A DNA stretch of 9,700 nt from an uncultured Eggerthellaceae bacterium (GCA_946626265.1 CAMOUE010000071.1:1-9700), one strand, 5' to 3'; shown: positions 1-7,922, counted from the first letter of the stretch. The notes: generated by a model not told the origin, from the sequence alone. Translations and numbers: made by a program.

Positions 1-465
1 CTCCCCGCGCTCGGCGAAGGAGTCGATGCAGCGGCGGTTGTCCTCCTTCAGCGAGTCTCGCGTGCACCCCGAATCGTCCAGCCTGCCCTCGATGTCGGAG
101 CCGTGCGAGATGATCTCCTCGTAATGCGCGTCGATGTAGGCGTCCGACATGGCCAGGCAGACGAAGTCGATGGAGCGCAGGTAATCCCCGCTGAAGTCTG
201 CGCGCCATTCGGGCGGGATGTAGCAGCCCTCGACGATGAGGTTCTGCCCGTTCTCCACGGCCGTCTTCACCATCTCGCGCACGATGGGCCAGAGGTAGTC
301 CGTGAGCTCATCGTCGTCTTCGGGCGTGAGGTCGGTGTTGCCGCTCCGGATGAGCCCCATCTTCAGGTGGTCGATGGAGAGGTAGGGGTAGCCGTACTCC
401 TCGAGCATGCGCTGCGCCAGGAGGGTCTTGCCGGCGTGCGATGCGCCGGCTATCAGGATGACCAT
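1..465 (-). CDS. P-loop kinase / zeta-toxin-like NTPase (partial, C-terminus beyond window)
   Basis: The first 155 residues are visible; the gene continues past base 1. A Walker A motif, GASHAGKT, lies at residues 7-14 directly after a short hydrophobic strand (MVILIA), as in small nucleotide-binding kinases of the adenylate kinase / zeta toxin / 2-phosphoglycerate kinase type. An IDHLKMGLIRSG segment at about 31-42 and the NLIVEGCYIPP stretch at about 77-87 match the substrate-binding and second-strand regions of such kinases. No transmembrane segment or signal peptide is seen. ATG at 465 is preceded by GCGAGG two bases upstream and overlaps the end of the upstream acetyltransferase fragment by 13 bases, so the two were probably translated together in the original locus. 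The substrate is unknown. The P-loop assignment is firm; the kinase subtype is inference. Confidence 0.8.
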   Translation of the reverse strand, partial: MVILIAGASHAGKTLLAQRMLEEYGYPYLSIDHLKMGLIRSGNTDLTPEDDDELTDYLWPIVREMVKTAVENGQNLIVEGCYIPPEWRADFSGDYLRSIDFVCLAMSDAYIDAHYEEIISHGSDIEGRLDDSGCTRDSLKEDNRRCIDSFAERGE

Positions 466-701
466 AGCCTCGCCCCCAGCTCCCTCTTCGCCTTCTCGAG
501 GTCGCTGCACGTGAGGATCGGGATGAGGGCGTTGATCTCCTCGATCTCCCTGTCCCACCACCTGAAGGCCAGGAGCAGGTCGACGAGCTCGTCGTCGAAG
601 CGCTTCCTCAAGACTTTGGCGGGATTGCCGACGACAATGGTGTAGGGTCCAACGTCGCTTCCCACTACGCTGTTGGCCCCGATTATCGCGCCGCCGCCCA
701 T
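453..701 (-). pseudogene. CatB/Vat-type hexapeptide acetyltransferase, C-terminal fragment
   Basis: These 82 codons match the end of xenobiotic (chloramphenicol/streptogramin) O-acetyltransferases of the left-handed beta-helix family. Visible are the last hexapeptide turns (GGGAIIGANSVVGSDV), the hallmark PYTIVVGNPAKVLRKRF, and the C-terminal helix with LLLAFRWWDREIEEI. Family members are about 200-220 residues, so more than half is missing, including the region that supplies the catalytic histidine. Upstream of the ATG at 701 the similarity stops abruptly at about base 704. The same frame reaches the TAA of the AAA+ gene only 30 bases upstream, so no further acetyltransferase sequence exists here. 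A weak GAGAGA precedes the ATG, so a short peptide might still be made, but it could not form an active enzyme. The missing N-terminal portion has a counterpart at the right end of the window. Confidence 0.8.
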
Positions 702-704
702 GCG
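579..704 (-). repeat. Left copy of acetyltransferase direct repeat
   Basis: This stretch aligns in the same orientation with 9294-9420. Over the gap-free part (591-704 against 9307-9420) I count 97 of 114 identical bases (about 85%), including a perfect 32-base run inside the hexapeptide/GNP coding region. A further block to 579 aligns with one single-base indel. The differences are spread throughout, so this is a pair of diverged gene copies and not a fresh target-site duplication. It marks the left boundary of the accessory block. Confidence 0.75.
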
Positions 705-731
705 TCTCTCTGTCGCAGCGAAATCGGCGCA

Positions 732-2348
732 TTACTTCGACGGCGTCACGTTCGAGTCGGAATGGCCGATGCCCGACGCGCCGCCCATATCGAGTGCCTG
801 CGTCTCGAGGAACTGCGCGCTTTCAATCTCTTCCTTGATGTCGGCAAGCTCGCGTACACGATCTGCGAGATTTTGGCGCGTCTGGTCGACCTTGAGCTCG
901 TCGTTGTGCGCATAGTATGCATCGCATCCGAAATGCGAGATAAACCGGCTCGTCACCGTGCGTGTGCTCATCTCGGCCAAAAACACGAGCATCTCGCGCC
1001 CGGAGGCGAAGCACTCCTCGACGAACTCAATCCCATTAGCCATCTTCCTCCGCGCGTCTTCGACGAGCGGATTGATGGCGTCGACCTCGACGCGGTACGC
1101 GCCGTTGACGACTTCGAACGCCGCAGGGCCTTCGGAAACCTGGGCGACCGCGCATGCACCGGCAATGTCGCGCATCTTTCGGATGAACAAGTTCTCGCCG
1201 CGCACGAACGACTGCTTCGCCGTGCCCGATGCGACCTTGCGCCCCAGTTCCTCCTCGCGATTGCGTAGCGGAGCTACCACAGTGTCCTCCACCGCTGCGC
1301 CGCCGAGCAGTTTAGGCTTTGCTTGCCTGAGCTCGTCGCGCAACGAGAGCACGAGCTGCTCTTGGTCGAGCGCTTTCGAGCATTGAGCCGACACGGCGTC
1401 AAGGATGATTCCGAGCAATGCCACCCGCTCGTCGAACATCGCGTTCTTCGCACGCTCGATCACCTCGCGGCTTGCGCTGCCTTCCAGGATCTTCGCGATC
1501 TGGTAATCGGAGCGATACTTCTCGAAGAGGCTATAGTACACCGCGAACTTGTCGGCGATGTCGTCATCGCGTATGAACTGCGCGAACAATTCGAAGTCAC
1601 ACGGCTCGCCGATTTCCTCATAGAGTGAGATGACGCTCGCGAGGTCCTCCCAGCCGCGTGCCGTGACGAAGCTCTTGCCTCCACCCGGCTTGGACTCGAC
1701 CTTGTAGAAGCAATCGGGCTTGGCCTCGAGGAATGTGGTAACGGCTGGGTGGAGGCCCTTCTCGGCGGCGTAGCGTCGCCACGCGGGATAGTCGGGCTCG
1801 ACGTCGAGTTCGCGCAGTCGGTCGAGCGTGACGACGTCGAACTCGTGCACGGACTTGTTGTACTCGGGCGGGTTGCCAGCGCACACGATGATCCAGTCCT
1901 CGGGCACGCGATGGCGCCCGAACGTCTTGAACTGCAGGAACTGCAGCATCGAGGGGTACAGCGTTTCGGATACGCAGTTGATCTCGTCGAGGAACAGGAT
2001 GCCGCGGCGCTCGCCCGATGCCTCCATGTAGTCGTAGATGGCGCCCACGATCTCGCTCATCGTGTATTCCGAGGCGTCGTACTCGAAGCCCTCGAACTCG
2101 CGGCGGACGATCTGCGGCAAACCAAGTGCGCTCTGGCGGGTGTGGTGCGTCATCGAGTACGACACGACCCCGATTTCGAGTTCCTGGGCTATCTGCTCGA
2201 TGATAGCCGTTTTGCCGATGCCCGGCGCGCCAACAAGGAACATCGGGCGCTGCCTCACGGGCTCGATCACGTACATGCCGGCGTCATCGCGACGCAAGTA
2301 CGCCTTCACTGTGCTTTTGATCTGCTGTTTCGCTGTCGCGATATCCAT
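732..2348 (-). CDS. MoxR-family AAA+ ATPase
   Basis: A 538-residue ATPase, probably a cytosolic remodelling or chaperone enzyme working with the VWA protein encoded just upstream. Walker A GAPGIGKT is at residues 40-47, Walker B GILFLDE at 116-122, and the sensor-1 asparagine is in CAGNPPEYNKS (about 159). This order and the GNP motif are typical of MoxR/RavA-type AAA+ proteins (COG0714). The AAA core ends near residue 290. The remaining ~250 residues are not recognised; they are largely helical and charged, with a likely coiled coil near 485-515. ATG at 2348 is chosen over an in-frame TTG at 2360 because GGAGAG sits four bases before the ATG and would lie on top of the TTG. It is the last intact gene of the operon, 80 bases after the VWA stop, the only real gap in the operon. 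No terminator is visible after its stop; the acetyltransferase fragment follows within 30 bases. Confidence 0.9.
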   Translation of the reverse strand: MDIATAKQQIKSTVKAYLRRDDAGMYVIEPVRQRPMFLVGAPGIGKTAIIEQIAQELEIGVVSYSMTHHTRQSALGLPQIVRREFEGFEYDASEYTMSEIVGAIYDYMEASGERRGILFLDEINCVSETLYPSMLQFLQFKTFGRHRVPEDWIIVCAGNPPEYNKSVHEFDVVTLDRLRELDVEPDYPAWRRYAAEKGLHPAVTTFLEAKPDCFYKVESKPGGGKSFVTARGWEDLASVISLYEEIGEPCDFELFAQFIRDDDIADKFAVYYSLFEKYRSDYQIAKILEGSASREVIERAKNAMFDERVALLGIILDAVSAQCSKALDQEQLVLSLRDELRQAKPKLLGGAAVEDTVVAPLRNREEELGRKVASGTAKQSFVRGENLFIRKMRDIAGACAVAQVSEGPAAFEVVNGAYRVEVDAINPLVEDARRKMANGIEFVEECFASGREMLVFLAEMSTRTVTSRFISHFGCDAYYAHNDELKVDQTRQNLADRVRELADIKEEIESAQFLETQALDMGGASGIGHSDSNVTPSK

Positions 2349-2352
2349 TGTT

Positions 2353-2358
2353 CTCTCC
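2353..2358 (-). promoter_or_regulatory. Shine-Dalgarno deciding the AAA+ start
   Basis: GGAGAG on the minus strand, four bases before ATG 2348. It overlaps the alternative TTG start at 2360 and therefore argues for the shorter 538-residue product. Confidence 0.6.
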
Positions 2359-2428
2359 AATCCGCCGCCTTGCCCAGCGGCTCGAACCTAAAACTATCGG
2401 GTGAGTCGATGTTCTGATCCCAGCTCGT

Positions 2429-4195
2429 TTATCCGCTCTTGAAACGATTGATGCCTTCTTCGTCTATCAGCACGCGCATGGCCCACGGAGGCACGGCGGG
2501 AATCTGATTGTCGCCCTCGTCCACGAACACGAACGCTGCATCGTAGTCGGGCGGGCGCTCGGGAAACCGCCCCAAACCGTCCGTGAAGTAGATGAGGCCC
2601 TTCATGTCGGGCAGCTCGCCTGTTTCCACGAGTTGGTTCACGTAGGCGAACGCCGGACGGAAATCGGTGCCGCCCATGCCGCGCACGACGAAATCGGCCA
2701 TGAACCGGTCGACGTCTCGCAGGTCAGTTATCTTGAGGTCGGACTGCACGCGCGCATCGCATTGGACGACATGTATGTTTATGCCATGCGCGTAGTCTTC
2801 TTGCTGCTTCATGATGTTGAAGGTGTGCTCGACGAACTTGCGCACAAGCTCGCCCTTGCACGATTCGGACGTGTCGATGCAGATGACGAAGTCGCGGATG
2901 CGGTGCGTTTCCTTGTACTCGAGCGGCTCGATGAGCGGCATGTTGCCGTACAGCTTCAGGCCGTAGGTGTAGAACACGTAGTCGAACTCATCGTCGTTTA
3001 TCTTCATTTCCTCGGAAAGCATCGAGAACTTCCGGAGGAAATCGGCGTAGTCGTACTTCTTGCGGTTCGCGGCTGCGAGGGTCTTCATGAAGCCACCCGC
3101 GTCATAGCCCCAATCCTTCGAGAACGTCTCAAGGTCCATCTCGACCTGCTTGGCGATCTCCTCCCAGGAACGCTCCTCTTGCGACTCCTCGTCCTCGACG
3201 CCTCTTTCCCCATCGTCGTCCTCGGATCTGCCGCTCCAGTCGCCCTCGCCGGCATCTTGGGCGCCTTCGGAATCTTCCCCGTCGTCGCCTGCGTCGTCTG
3301 CTTCTTCCGACGAACCCGTCGCTTCCTGGTCGTCGGATTCAAGCGAGTACTCGCTTTCTTGTCCCTCCTCCGATTCGTTCGCCACGGACGCATCCCAGAC
3401 GTCCTGCTCTTGCATGTCGGCTTCTGACGCCTCGCCGTCGGGCATCATGTCCCTGCCGTCGGACAGGTCGCGTTCGTCCTCGCTTTCCGAAGACTCTTTC
3501 GGACCTTCGGAGACGCCCGACAACGGCGTAGACTGAAACGCCGGCCACGCCTCGTGGCTGTCACGCTCGAACAAAGCCTTGTACTCGTTCAAGCGCGCAC
3601 CAGTCACGATGCCCTCGCCTCCGCTCGCAGCCGCACGAAGCGACCGCAAAAACAACCCGTAGAGTGCTCCGGGCATCAGCTTCCCGGCGCAGAGCCCCTT
3701 CAGCTCTTCGAGCGCCGCTTTGCGCTCGCCGTCGAGCGGACTGGCAAACCGCGTGCCGCACAACTCCATCGCCGCACTTTCTGCCAGCACGTCGCAGGCG
3801 AGCCACCACGCATCGGGCCGCCCACGCGTTAAGTCGTACGGATGCCGGAACAGGCAGTGCATCACGACGTGCAGATAGTCGCGCACCACCTCGTCAAATC
3901 CGAAGTCGAAACGTCCGATGACCGTGTACGGCTCGAAATAGACGTGCGTACCGTCTGTGTTGAGCGCGTAACGTCCCTGCGCCATGACAGGCCGTAAATC
4001 CATCTTCCAAACTGCTACGTCGAGGAAGCGGAACTTCATCATGAGCTGAACCCGGGCCTCTTCGACGATCTCGACCGCAATACGCCGGGCACGCCCGAAC
4101 CGGTTCTCCGCTTGTTCGCTTTTGTCAGCCATAGCCATCTCGTTCCAAAGCATCATGCGGCGGTTTGAAAAGCTCCTCAACGCGCCGCCTTTCAT
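2429..4195 (-). CDS. DUF2201/VWA-like protein with degenerate metallopeptidase domain
   Basis: A protein of about 588 residues in three parts. Residues ~25-210 resemble the DUF2201 N-terminal putative metallopeptidase domain: YLHVVMHCLFRHP at ~107-119 followed by WWLACDVLAESA at ~130-141 matches its zinc-site layout. The expected HExxH glutamate is valine here (HVVMH), so proteolysis is doubtful. Residues ~230-345 form a strongly acidic Ser/Glu/Asp linker. Residues ~430-588 are a VWA-like domain with a complete metal-ion (MIDAS) set: DTSES at ~441-445, Thr in GMGGTD at ~510 and Asp in YFTDG at ~539. Such proteins commonly partner MoxR-type AAA+ ATPases, and that partner is encoded next. The start overlaps the LRR gene stop as TGATG, indicating translational coupling; a GTG at 4198 and ATGs at 4138/4132 are alternatives. 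No signal peptide is seen, so it is cytosolic. Confidence 0.87.
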   Translation of the reverse strand: MKGGALRSFSNRRMMLWNEMAMADKSEQAENRFGRARRIAVEIVEEARVQLMMKFRFLDVAVWKMDLRPVMAQGRYALNTDGTHVYFEPYTVIGRFDFGFDEVVRDYLHVVMHCLFRHPYDLTRGRPDAWWLACDVLAESAAMELCGTRFASPLDGERKAALEELKGLCAGKLMPGALYGLFLRSLRAAASGGEGIVTGARLNEYKALFERDSHEAWPAFQSTPLSGVSEGPKESSESEDERDLSDGRDMMPDGEASEADMQEQDVWDASVANESEEGQESEYSLESDDQEATGSSEEADDAGDDGEDSEGAQDAGEGDWSGRSEDDDGERGVEDEESQEERSWEEIAKQVEMDLETFSKDWGYDAGGFMKTLAAANRKKYDYADFLRKFSMLSEEMKINDDEFDYVFYTYGLKLYGNMPLIEPLEYKETHRIRDFVICIDTSESCKGELVRKFVEHTFNIMKQQEDYAHGINIHVVQCDARVQSDLKITDLRDVDRFMADFVVRGMGGTDFRPAFAYVNQLVETGELPDMKGLIYFTDGLGRFPERPPDYDAAFVFVDEGDNQIPAVPPWAMRVLIDEEGINRFKSG

Positions 4196-6828
4196 CACAA
4201 GTCGTAATCGAACATGCTGCCCGAGAACCGCTCCCGCTTGGTCTCGAGCAAAAACGCCGACGTGGCGGCGTCGCGCAGCGCCCCGACGCGCTCGATGACG
4301 CCCTCGAGGTTGCCAGCGTTCACGAACCCGCGGTCGATGAGGTCGCCGAGCACCGTGCGGTCATCGTAGAGCGCGACGTCGACGCAGATATCCTCGATGT
4401 TGTTGCGCAGCACGCGCTCCATCATGGATCGGTTGCGGGGCGTGAGCATCACGGGGTCGTCGAGGCGGTCCAAAAGGAGTTTCGCCTGCGCGTAGGCACT
4501 GATGTTGCCCGACTTGCCCGGCACGTTGTAATCGCGCGCGTTCACGAGGCACAGATCGAGCTGCTCCATGATGCCCGGCACGTTCACCCAGCTTGCCCCG
4601 CCCAAGCCGAGCGCGATGCCGCGCACGGCGCCCGGCGTATCGGGGAAGAAAAAGTCGAAGGCCTTGCGTCCGGCGAGCAGATCGGCGAGCTCCACGCGGA
4701 TATGGCGAATCCAACAGCGAGTTGAAAGCCCGTTCGTCCCGATCGTAGACAAGCGCGGGTTCAGCTCGAGGTACTCGATGCCGCGCGCGTTGCCGAATGC
4801 GTAATCCTCGATGCGCGTCACCTCGGCTGGGAACACCACACGCGGCTCTGAGCTGGTGAAAACGACGACGCTCGAGCTCGCGCCCTCCCTGCGGCAGAGC
4901 ATCCCGCACGCCACGTAGAACACGTCGTTGCCCGGGGCAACCTCTATCTGCGCAAGGGACGGCATCTTGTTGCCATGGTGCGCACCGAAGGTGACGAGCG
5001 CGCGCTCGCCGAGTTCGGTCAGCGCGGCGGGCACGCGGAATTCCTCGAGGTTCGTGTCGAAGAACGCTTCCTCGCCGATCGATTCGATGGAATCGGGAAG
5101 CACGACGCGCTGCAGGTTCTTGCATACCCGAAACGCCGAGCGTCCGATCGAACGCACCGACTGCGCGACGCGCACGATGAGGATGTTGTCATGGTAGGCG
5201 AAGGCATGCTCGTCGATTGCGACGGCGCCGTCGAGGACGCTGTAACGCTCGAGCTCGCCATCGACGAGCTGCACCAGGTGGAAGCCGTCTTCCTGCTTGC
5301 GGTACAGCCCTCCCGCGCCATCGAGCAACAGGTCTTCGCAGCCTTCGGCTATGGTCAGCGTGCAACCCGGCCCCGAATGCACGACGCCGGTTCCCTTCGT
5401 CATCGACTTGCCGAGCCACTTGATGCTCGCGGGGATTTCGAGCGCGGGGATGGCCGATCCCTCGAACGCGGAATCGCCTATGATTTCAAGCCCGTCGTTC
5501 AACGTCGCGCCCTTAAGCGACGCGCACCCGTAAAATGCCTTCTCGTCGATAACGCGAAGCGAAGACGGCGCAGCGAAACACTCGATGCCCGTGCGCGAGA
5601 ACGCGAACGGCCCGATCTCGGCGAGCGAATCGGGGAACTCCACGTCCCTGAGCTGCGCGAAACCGCAGCAGCTCTTCTTGGCCAGCTTCTTACATCCCTG
5701 CGCGATGGCAAGCGACTCGACCGGCCGCGCGAGGGCCAGCAGCTCGGAGCCATCCTTAGTATAGATGGCGGCGCCATCGGTGGTCATGAAGGGGTTGGCC
5801 GCGCTGATCTCGACCGACTCGAGGCACGTGTCCTGGAAGGCGCCGGGCTGAATGGAGCGCATCCCTTCGCCTATGACGAGCTTTCTCAACCGACCGCTTT
5901 CGAAGACGCCCCGAGTGATTTCCTCGGCCAAGCCGGGCAGGACGATCTCCTCGAGGCTCGGGCAACGCGCTATCCAATTCGACTGGAATTCCGCCACGCG
6001 GGGCGGCAAGACGAGCCGTTTCAACTTTGGGTTCAATCTGAACGCCCGTGTCCCGATCGCCTCAACGCTGTCAGGACAGACGATTTCCTCGACGACCTCG
6101 TTTTCCGAAAGAGCATCGGCGGCGATAGCCACCACGGGCATGCCGTCGATTTCTGAGGGAACCTCCAACGTTACGGAAGAGCTGGTGACGCCGACAACCT
6201 GCGTGATCTCGCCATCGAGCGGGGCATGGTACCACACGTCTCCCGATTCCGAAACGAATTCGACCTTTTCCAACGTGCTGCCGAACCCAAACTCACGGGC
6301 GTGCCTTCGTTGCGAGCTCCTGCGCTGCGCGCCGAGCCTCTCGAAGTTGGCCACCTGTTCGCTCGTCAGGGCAAATGCCGCGTTCTTGGCGGCCGATCCG
6401 CCTTCCGCTGCGCCCCATATCAAATCAGAGTAATTGACGCCGCCCGGACTCGGGACTTGCCCTCCGTCGGCCATGCGTTCCCTTTGAACGCCCGCGACGT
6501 CGAAGGCGCGCCTCGGCTCGATCTCATCCGCGAACAGCACGCAGTATCGCAGCCCCTTCTGCGTGACGAGCAAAGTGGCGGCGGCCGAGTCGTCGACGCC
6601 CTGGCCGTAGATCTTGCAGTCGAGCAATCCCCGCTCGATCATCTCCTGATACATGGGATTGCCCTCGACTCGCGAGACGAGCATATGCGTCCCCTCGCGG
6701 CCGCCCGCCGCACGTTGCGAGGTCTGCCTGAGCGACATGTTGTAGAGCATGAGCTCCTGGTCTTCGCCGAGATGGCCTTCCGCGAGGATCTCGGCGTCGA
6801 AACTTTTGTTACCACCGAGGTCTTTCAA
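4195..6828 (-). CDS. Cytosolic BspA-type leucine-rich-repeat protein
   Basis: An 877-residue protein. Residues ~185-710 hold many LRR_5/BspA-type repeats with the pattern LxxVxLPDSVxxIGxxAFxxC (examples near 245-265, 395-412, 424-440 and 571-590). The N-terminal ~110 residues form a small domain I cannot name, containing DCKIYGQGVDD and KGLRYCVLFADEI, followed by a charged linker (165-180). The C-terminal ~160 residues are helical; LEGVIERVGALRDAATSAFLLETK resembles the ankyrin-like tails seen on some Firmicutes/Actinobacteria LRR proteins. Most BspA-type proteins are exported; this one has no signal peptide, membrane segment or cell-wall anchor, so it acts inside the cell. The TTG start is supported by GGGAGG six bases upstream. 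It starts one base after the radical SAM stop and its stop overlaps the VWA start. A role as the recognition or scaffold subunit of the AAA/VWA system is inference. Confidence 0.88.
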   Translation of the reverse strand: MKDLGGNKSFDAEILAEGHLGEDQELMLYNMSLRQTSQRAAGGREGTHMLVSRVEGNPMYQEMIERGLLDCKIYGQGVDDSAAATLLVTQKGLRYCVLFADEIEPRRAFDVAGVQRERMADGGQVPSPGGVNYSDLIWGAAEGGSAAKNAAFALTSEQVANFERLGAQRRSSQRRHAREFGFGSTLEKVEFVSESGDVWYHAPLDGEITQVVGVTSSSVTLEVPSEIDGMPVVAIAADALSENEVVEEIVCPDSVEAIGTRAFRLNPKLKRLVLPPRVAEFQSNWIARCPSLEEIVLPGLAEEITRGVFESGRLRKLVIGEGMRSIQPGAFQDTCLESVEISAANPFMTTDGAAIYTKDGSELLALARPVESLAIAQGCKKLAKKSCCGFAQLRDVEFPDSLAEIGPFAFSRTGIECFAAPSSLRVIDEKAFYGCASLKGATLNDGLEIIGDSAFEGSAIPALEIPASIKWLGKSMTKGTGVVHSGPGCTLTIAEGCEDLLLDGAGGLYRKQEDGFHLVQLVDGELERYSVLDGAVAIDEHAFAYHDNILIVRVAQSVRSIGRSAFRVCKNLQRVVLPDSIESIGEEAFFDTNLEEFRVPAALTELGERALVTFGAHHGNKMPSLAQIEVAPGNDVFYVACGMLCRREGASSSVVVFTSSEPRVVFPAEVTRIEDYAFGNARGIEYLELNPRLSTIGTNGLSTRCWIRHIRVELADLLAGRKAFDFFFPDTPGAVRGIALGLGGASWVNVPGIMEQLDLCLVNARDYNVPGKSGNISAYAQAKLLLDRLDDPVMLTPRNRSMMERVLRNNIEDICVDVALYDDRTVLGDLIDRGFVNAGNLEGVIERVGALRDAATSAFLLETKRERFSGSMFDYDL

Positions 6829-6829
6829 C

Positions 6830-7795
6830 CTAAACCTCCCGAACCCGTTCGCGGAACTGCCTCATCTCGACCTCATCGCCCTCCTCGATGACCTTCGTGA
6901 GGGCATCGAGGAGCTCTTCCTTCTTGGATGGAATCAGCGCCGCAAAGCCGATCGGGATCGACGAATGCCGCGCCGTGAATAGGGTGTCAACGTCGAGATG
7001 GCGGACGAACTCGCGCATTTCCTCGTAGCGTTCTATCTCGCCTGCCTCGATGAACTCGCCACGATCGACTGCGTGTTTGATTGGCGGGAACATTTTCGTG
7101 TAAGGATCGAAGGTCAGCGTCATCGACACGGCGCCCACGATGTCGGGCTCTGCGAAGTTGCAGAACTCGGCGGTCTTGATGGCGTGGTCGAAACCGTAAC
7201 CGTGCCCGCCCAGCCCGAACATCACCGTGCAAGCCCAATCGATGCCCGATTCCTTGAGCTTGCTGCCCGCCTCGTAGAGTTCAGCCGAATCGTAGCCCTT
7301 GCGCATAAACTCGAGCAGGTGGTCGTCGGCACTTTCGACACCGAAGAACAGCCGGTCGTAGCCCGCATCGTGCAGGCTGCGCAACTGCTCGACCGACTTG
7401 TCGCGCAGGTCGCTGATACGCCCGTAGCTGCCGATGGTCTCCAGGTTCGGCAGGTGCGCGTACACCAGCTCGGAGATTTCCATGAGCTCGTCGTAGCTCA
7501 GATGCAATGCGTTCGATCCTTGAAGGAACACACGTTTGACCGGCATAACCTTGTCGCAGAGGGCGACGTACCTCAAGTAGAACTCGACCTCGTCGATTGG
7601 CACCTTGCCATACTGCACGTTCTTGAAGAACGTGCAGAACCGGCAGGCGTTATGCGAGCAGCCGGTCGTGACTTGCAGGAACTGCGTGTCGTCGCGCCAC
7701 TCGTACGACGGCGAGTTCACGGGGCTCGCGAACCGCGGGCCGTACTTGAACGATTTCGGCAAAGTCGGGACGGAAGAGTTGGAGTTGCTCGGCAT
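6830..7795 (-). CDS. Radical SAM domain protein
   Basis: A 321-residue enzyme predicted to bind a [4Fe-4S] cluster and S-adenosylmethionine. The cluster motif is CSHNACRFC (Cys46, Cys51, Cys54; CX4CX2C), in the GCSHNxCxFC context of the COG1032/Elp3-like branch. FLQGSNAL (~90-97), IGSYGRISDL and FFGVESADD (~150-158) match later strands of the SAM barrel. There is no B12-binding domain before the core and no SPASM-type extra Cys cluster after it, so it looks like a minimal radical SAM protein with a short C-terminal helical region. ATG at 7795 has AAGGAG at ideal distance (7802-7807). It is the first gene of the operon, divergent from the LysR regulator, and its stop codon lies within the leader of the LRR gene. 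The substrate is unknown. It may modify a product of the system or be a housekeeping enzyme caught in the same transcript. Confidence 0.9.
   Translation of the reverse strand: MPSNSNSSVPTLPKSFKYGPRFASPVNSPSYEWRDDTQFLQVTTGCSHNACRFCTFFKNVQYGKVPIDEVEFYLRYVALCDKVMPVKRVFLQGSNALHLSYDELMEISELVYAHLPNLETIGSYGRISDLRDKSVEQLRSLHDAGYDRLFFGVESADDHLLEFMRKGYDSAELYEAGSKLKESGIDWACTVMFGLGGHGYGFDHAIKTAEFCNFAEPDIVGAVSMTLTFDPYTKMFPPIKHAVDRGEFIEAGEIERYEEMREFVRHLDVDTLFTARHSSIPIGFAALIPSKKEELLDALTKVIEEGDEVEMRQFRERVREV
6835..6840 (-). promoter_or_regulatory. Shine-Dalgarno deciding the TTG start of the LRR gene
   Basis: GGGAGG on the minus strand, six bases before TTG 6828. It is inside the last codons of the radical SAM gene, so LRR translation probably depends on ribosomes finishing the upstream gene. 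The next ATG (6750) has no site of comparable quality. Confidence 0.6.
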
Positions 7796-7878
7796 GCTCG
7801 GCTCCTTACCGTTTCAAGTTGTCAAATCCAGAGAAGATGCTGGTCGTTCGCGGTGTTTGTTATCCTTGCTTCCTACAC

Positions 7879-7889
7879 GATACAATATC
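7879..7889. promoter_or_regulatory. Small palindrome GATA-CAA-TATC, possible LysR half-site
   Basis: GATA (7879-7882) and TATC (7886-7889) are perfect inverted arms around CAA, in the middle of the divergent spacer and overlapping the putative operon -35. Its size and position suit a LysR recognition element, but short AT-rich dyads also arise by chance. Confidence 0.35.
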
Positions 7890-7922
7890 TGAGTTTATGG
7901 GTGGAATTGTCGCATTTGTTGT

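Noticed and set aside
3085..3393. Lys/Arg-rich small frame on the minus strand
   Set aside because: It is an out-of-frame reading of the repetitive acidic linker of the VWA gene.
2633..3427. 264-codon plus-strand frame with a hydrophobic-looking end
   Set aside because: It is a mirror of the VWA gene. The apparent hydrophobic stretch is the complement of the acidic GAx/TCx-rich linker and not a membrane segment.
4975..6156. 393-codon open frame on the plus strand
   Set aside because: It lies wholly antisense to the LRR gene, which has clear repeat structure. The open frame follows from GC-rich codon bias, and its translation (rich in Arg, Asp, Leu) shows no domain.
7820..7825. Perfect TTGACA on the minus strand upstream of the radical SAM gene
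   Set aside because: With normal spacing its -10 would fall at 7797-7802, inside the ribosome-binding site and just before the start codon, and that hexamer (GCCGAG) is nothing like a -10.
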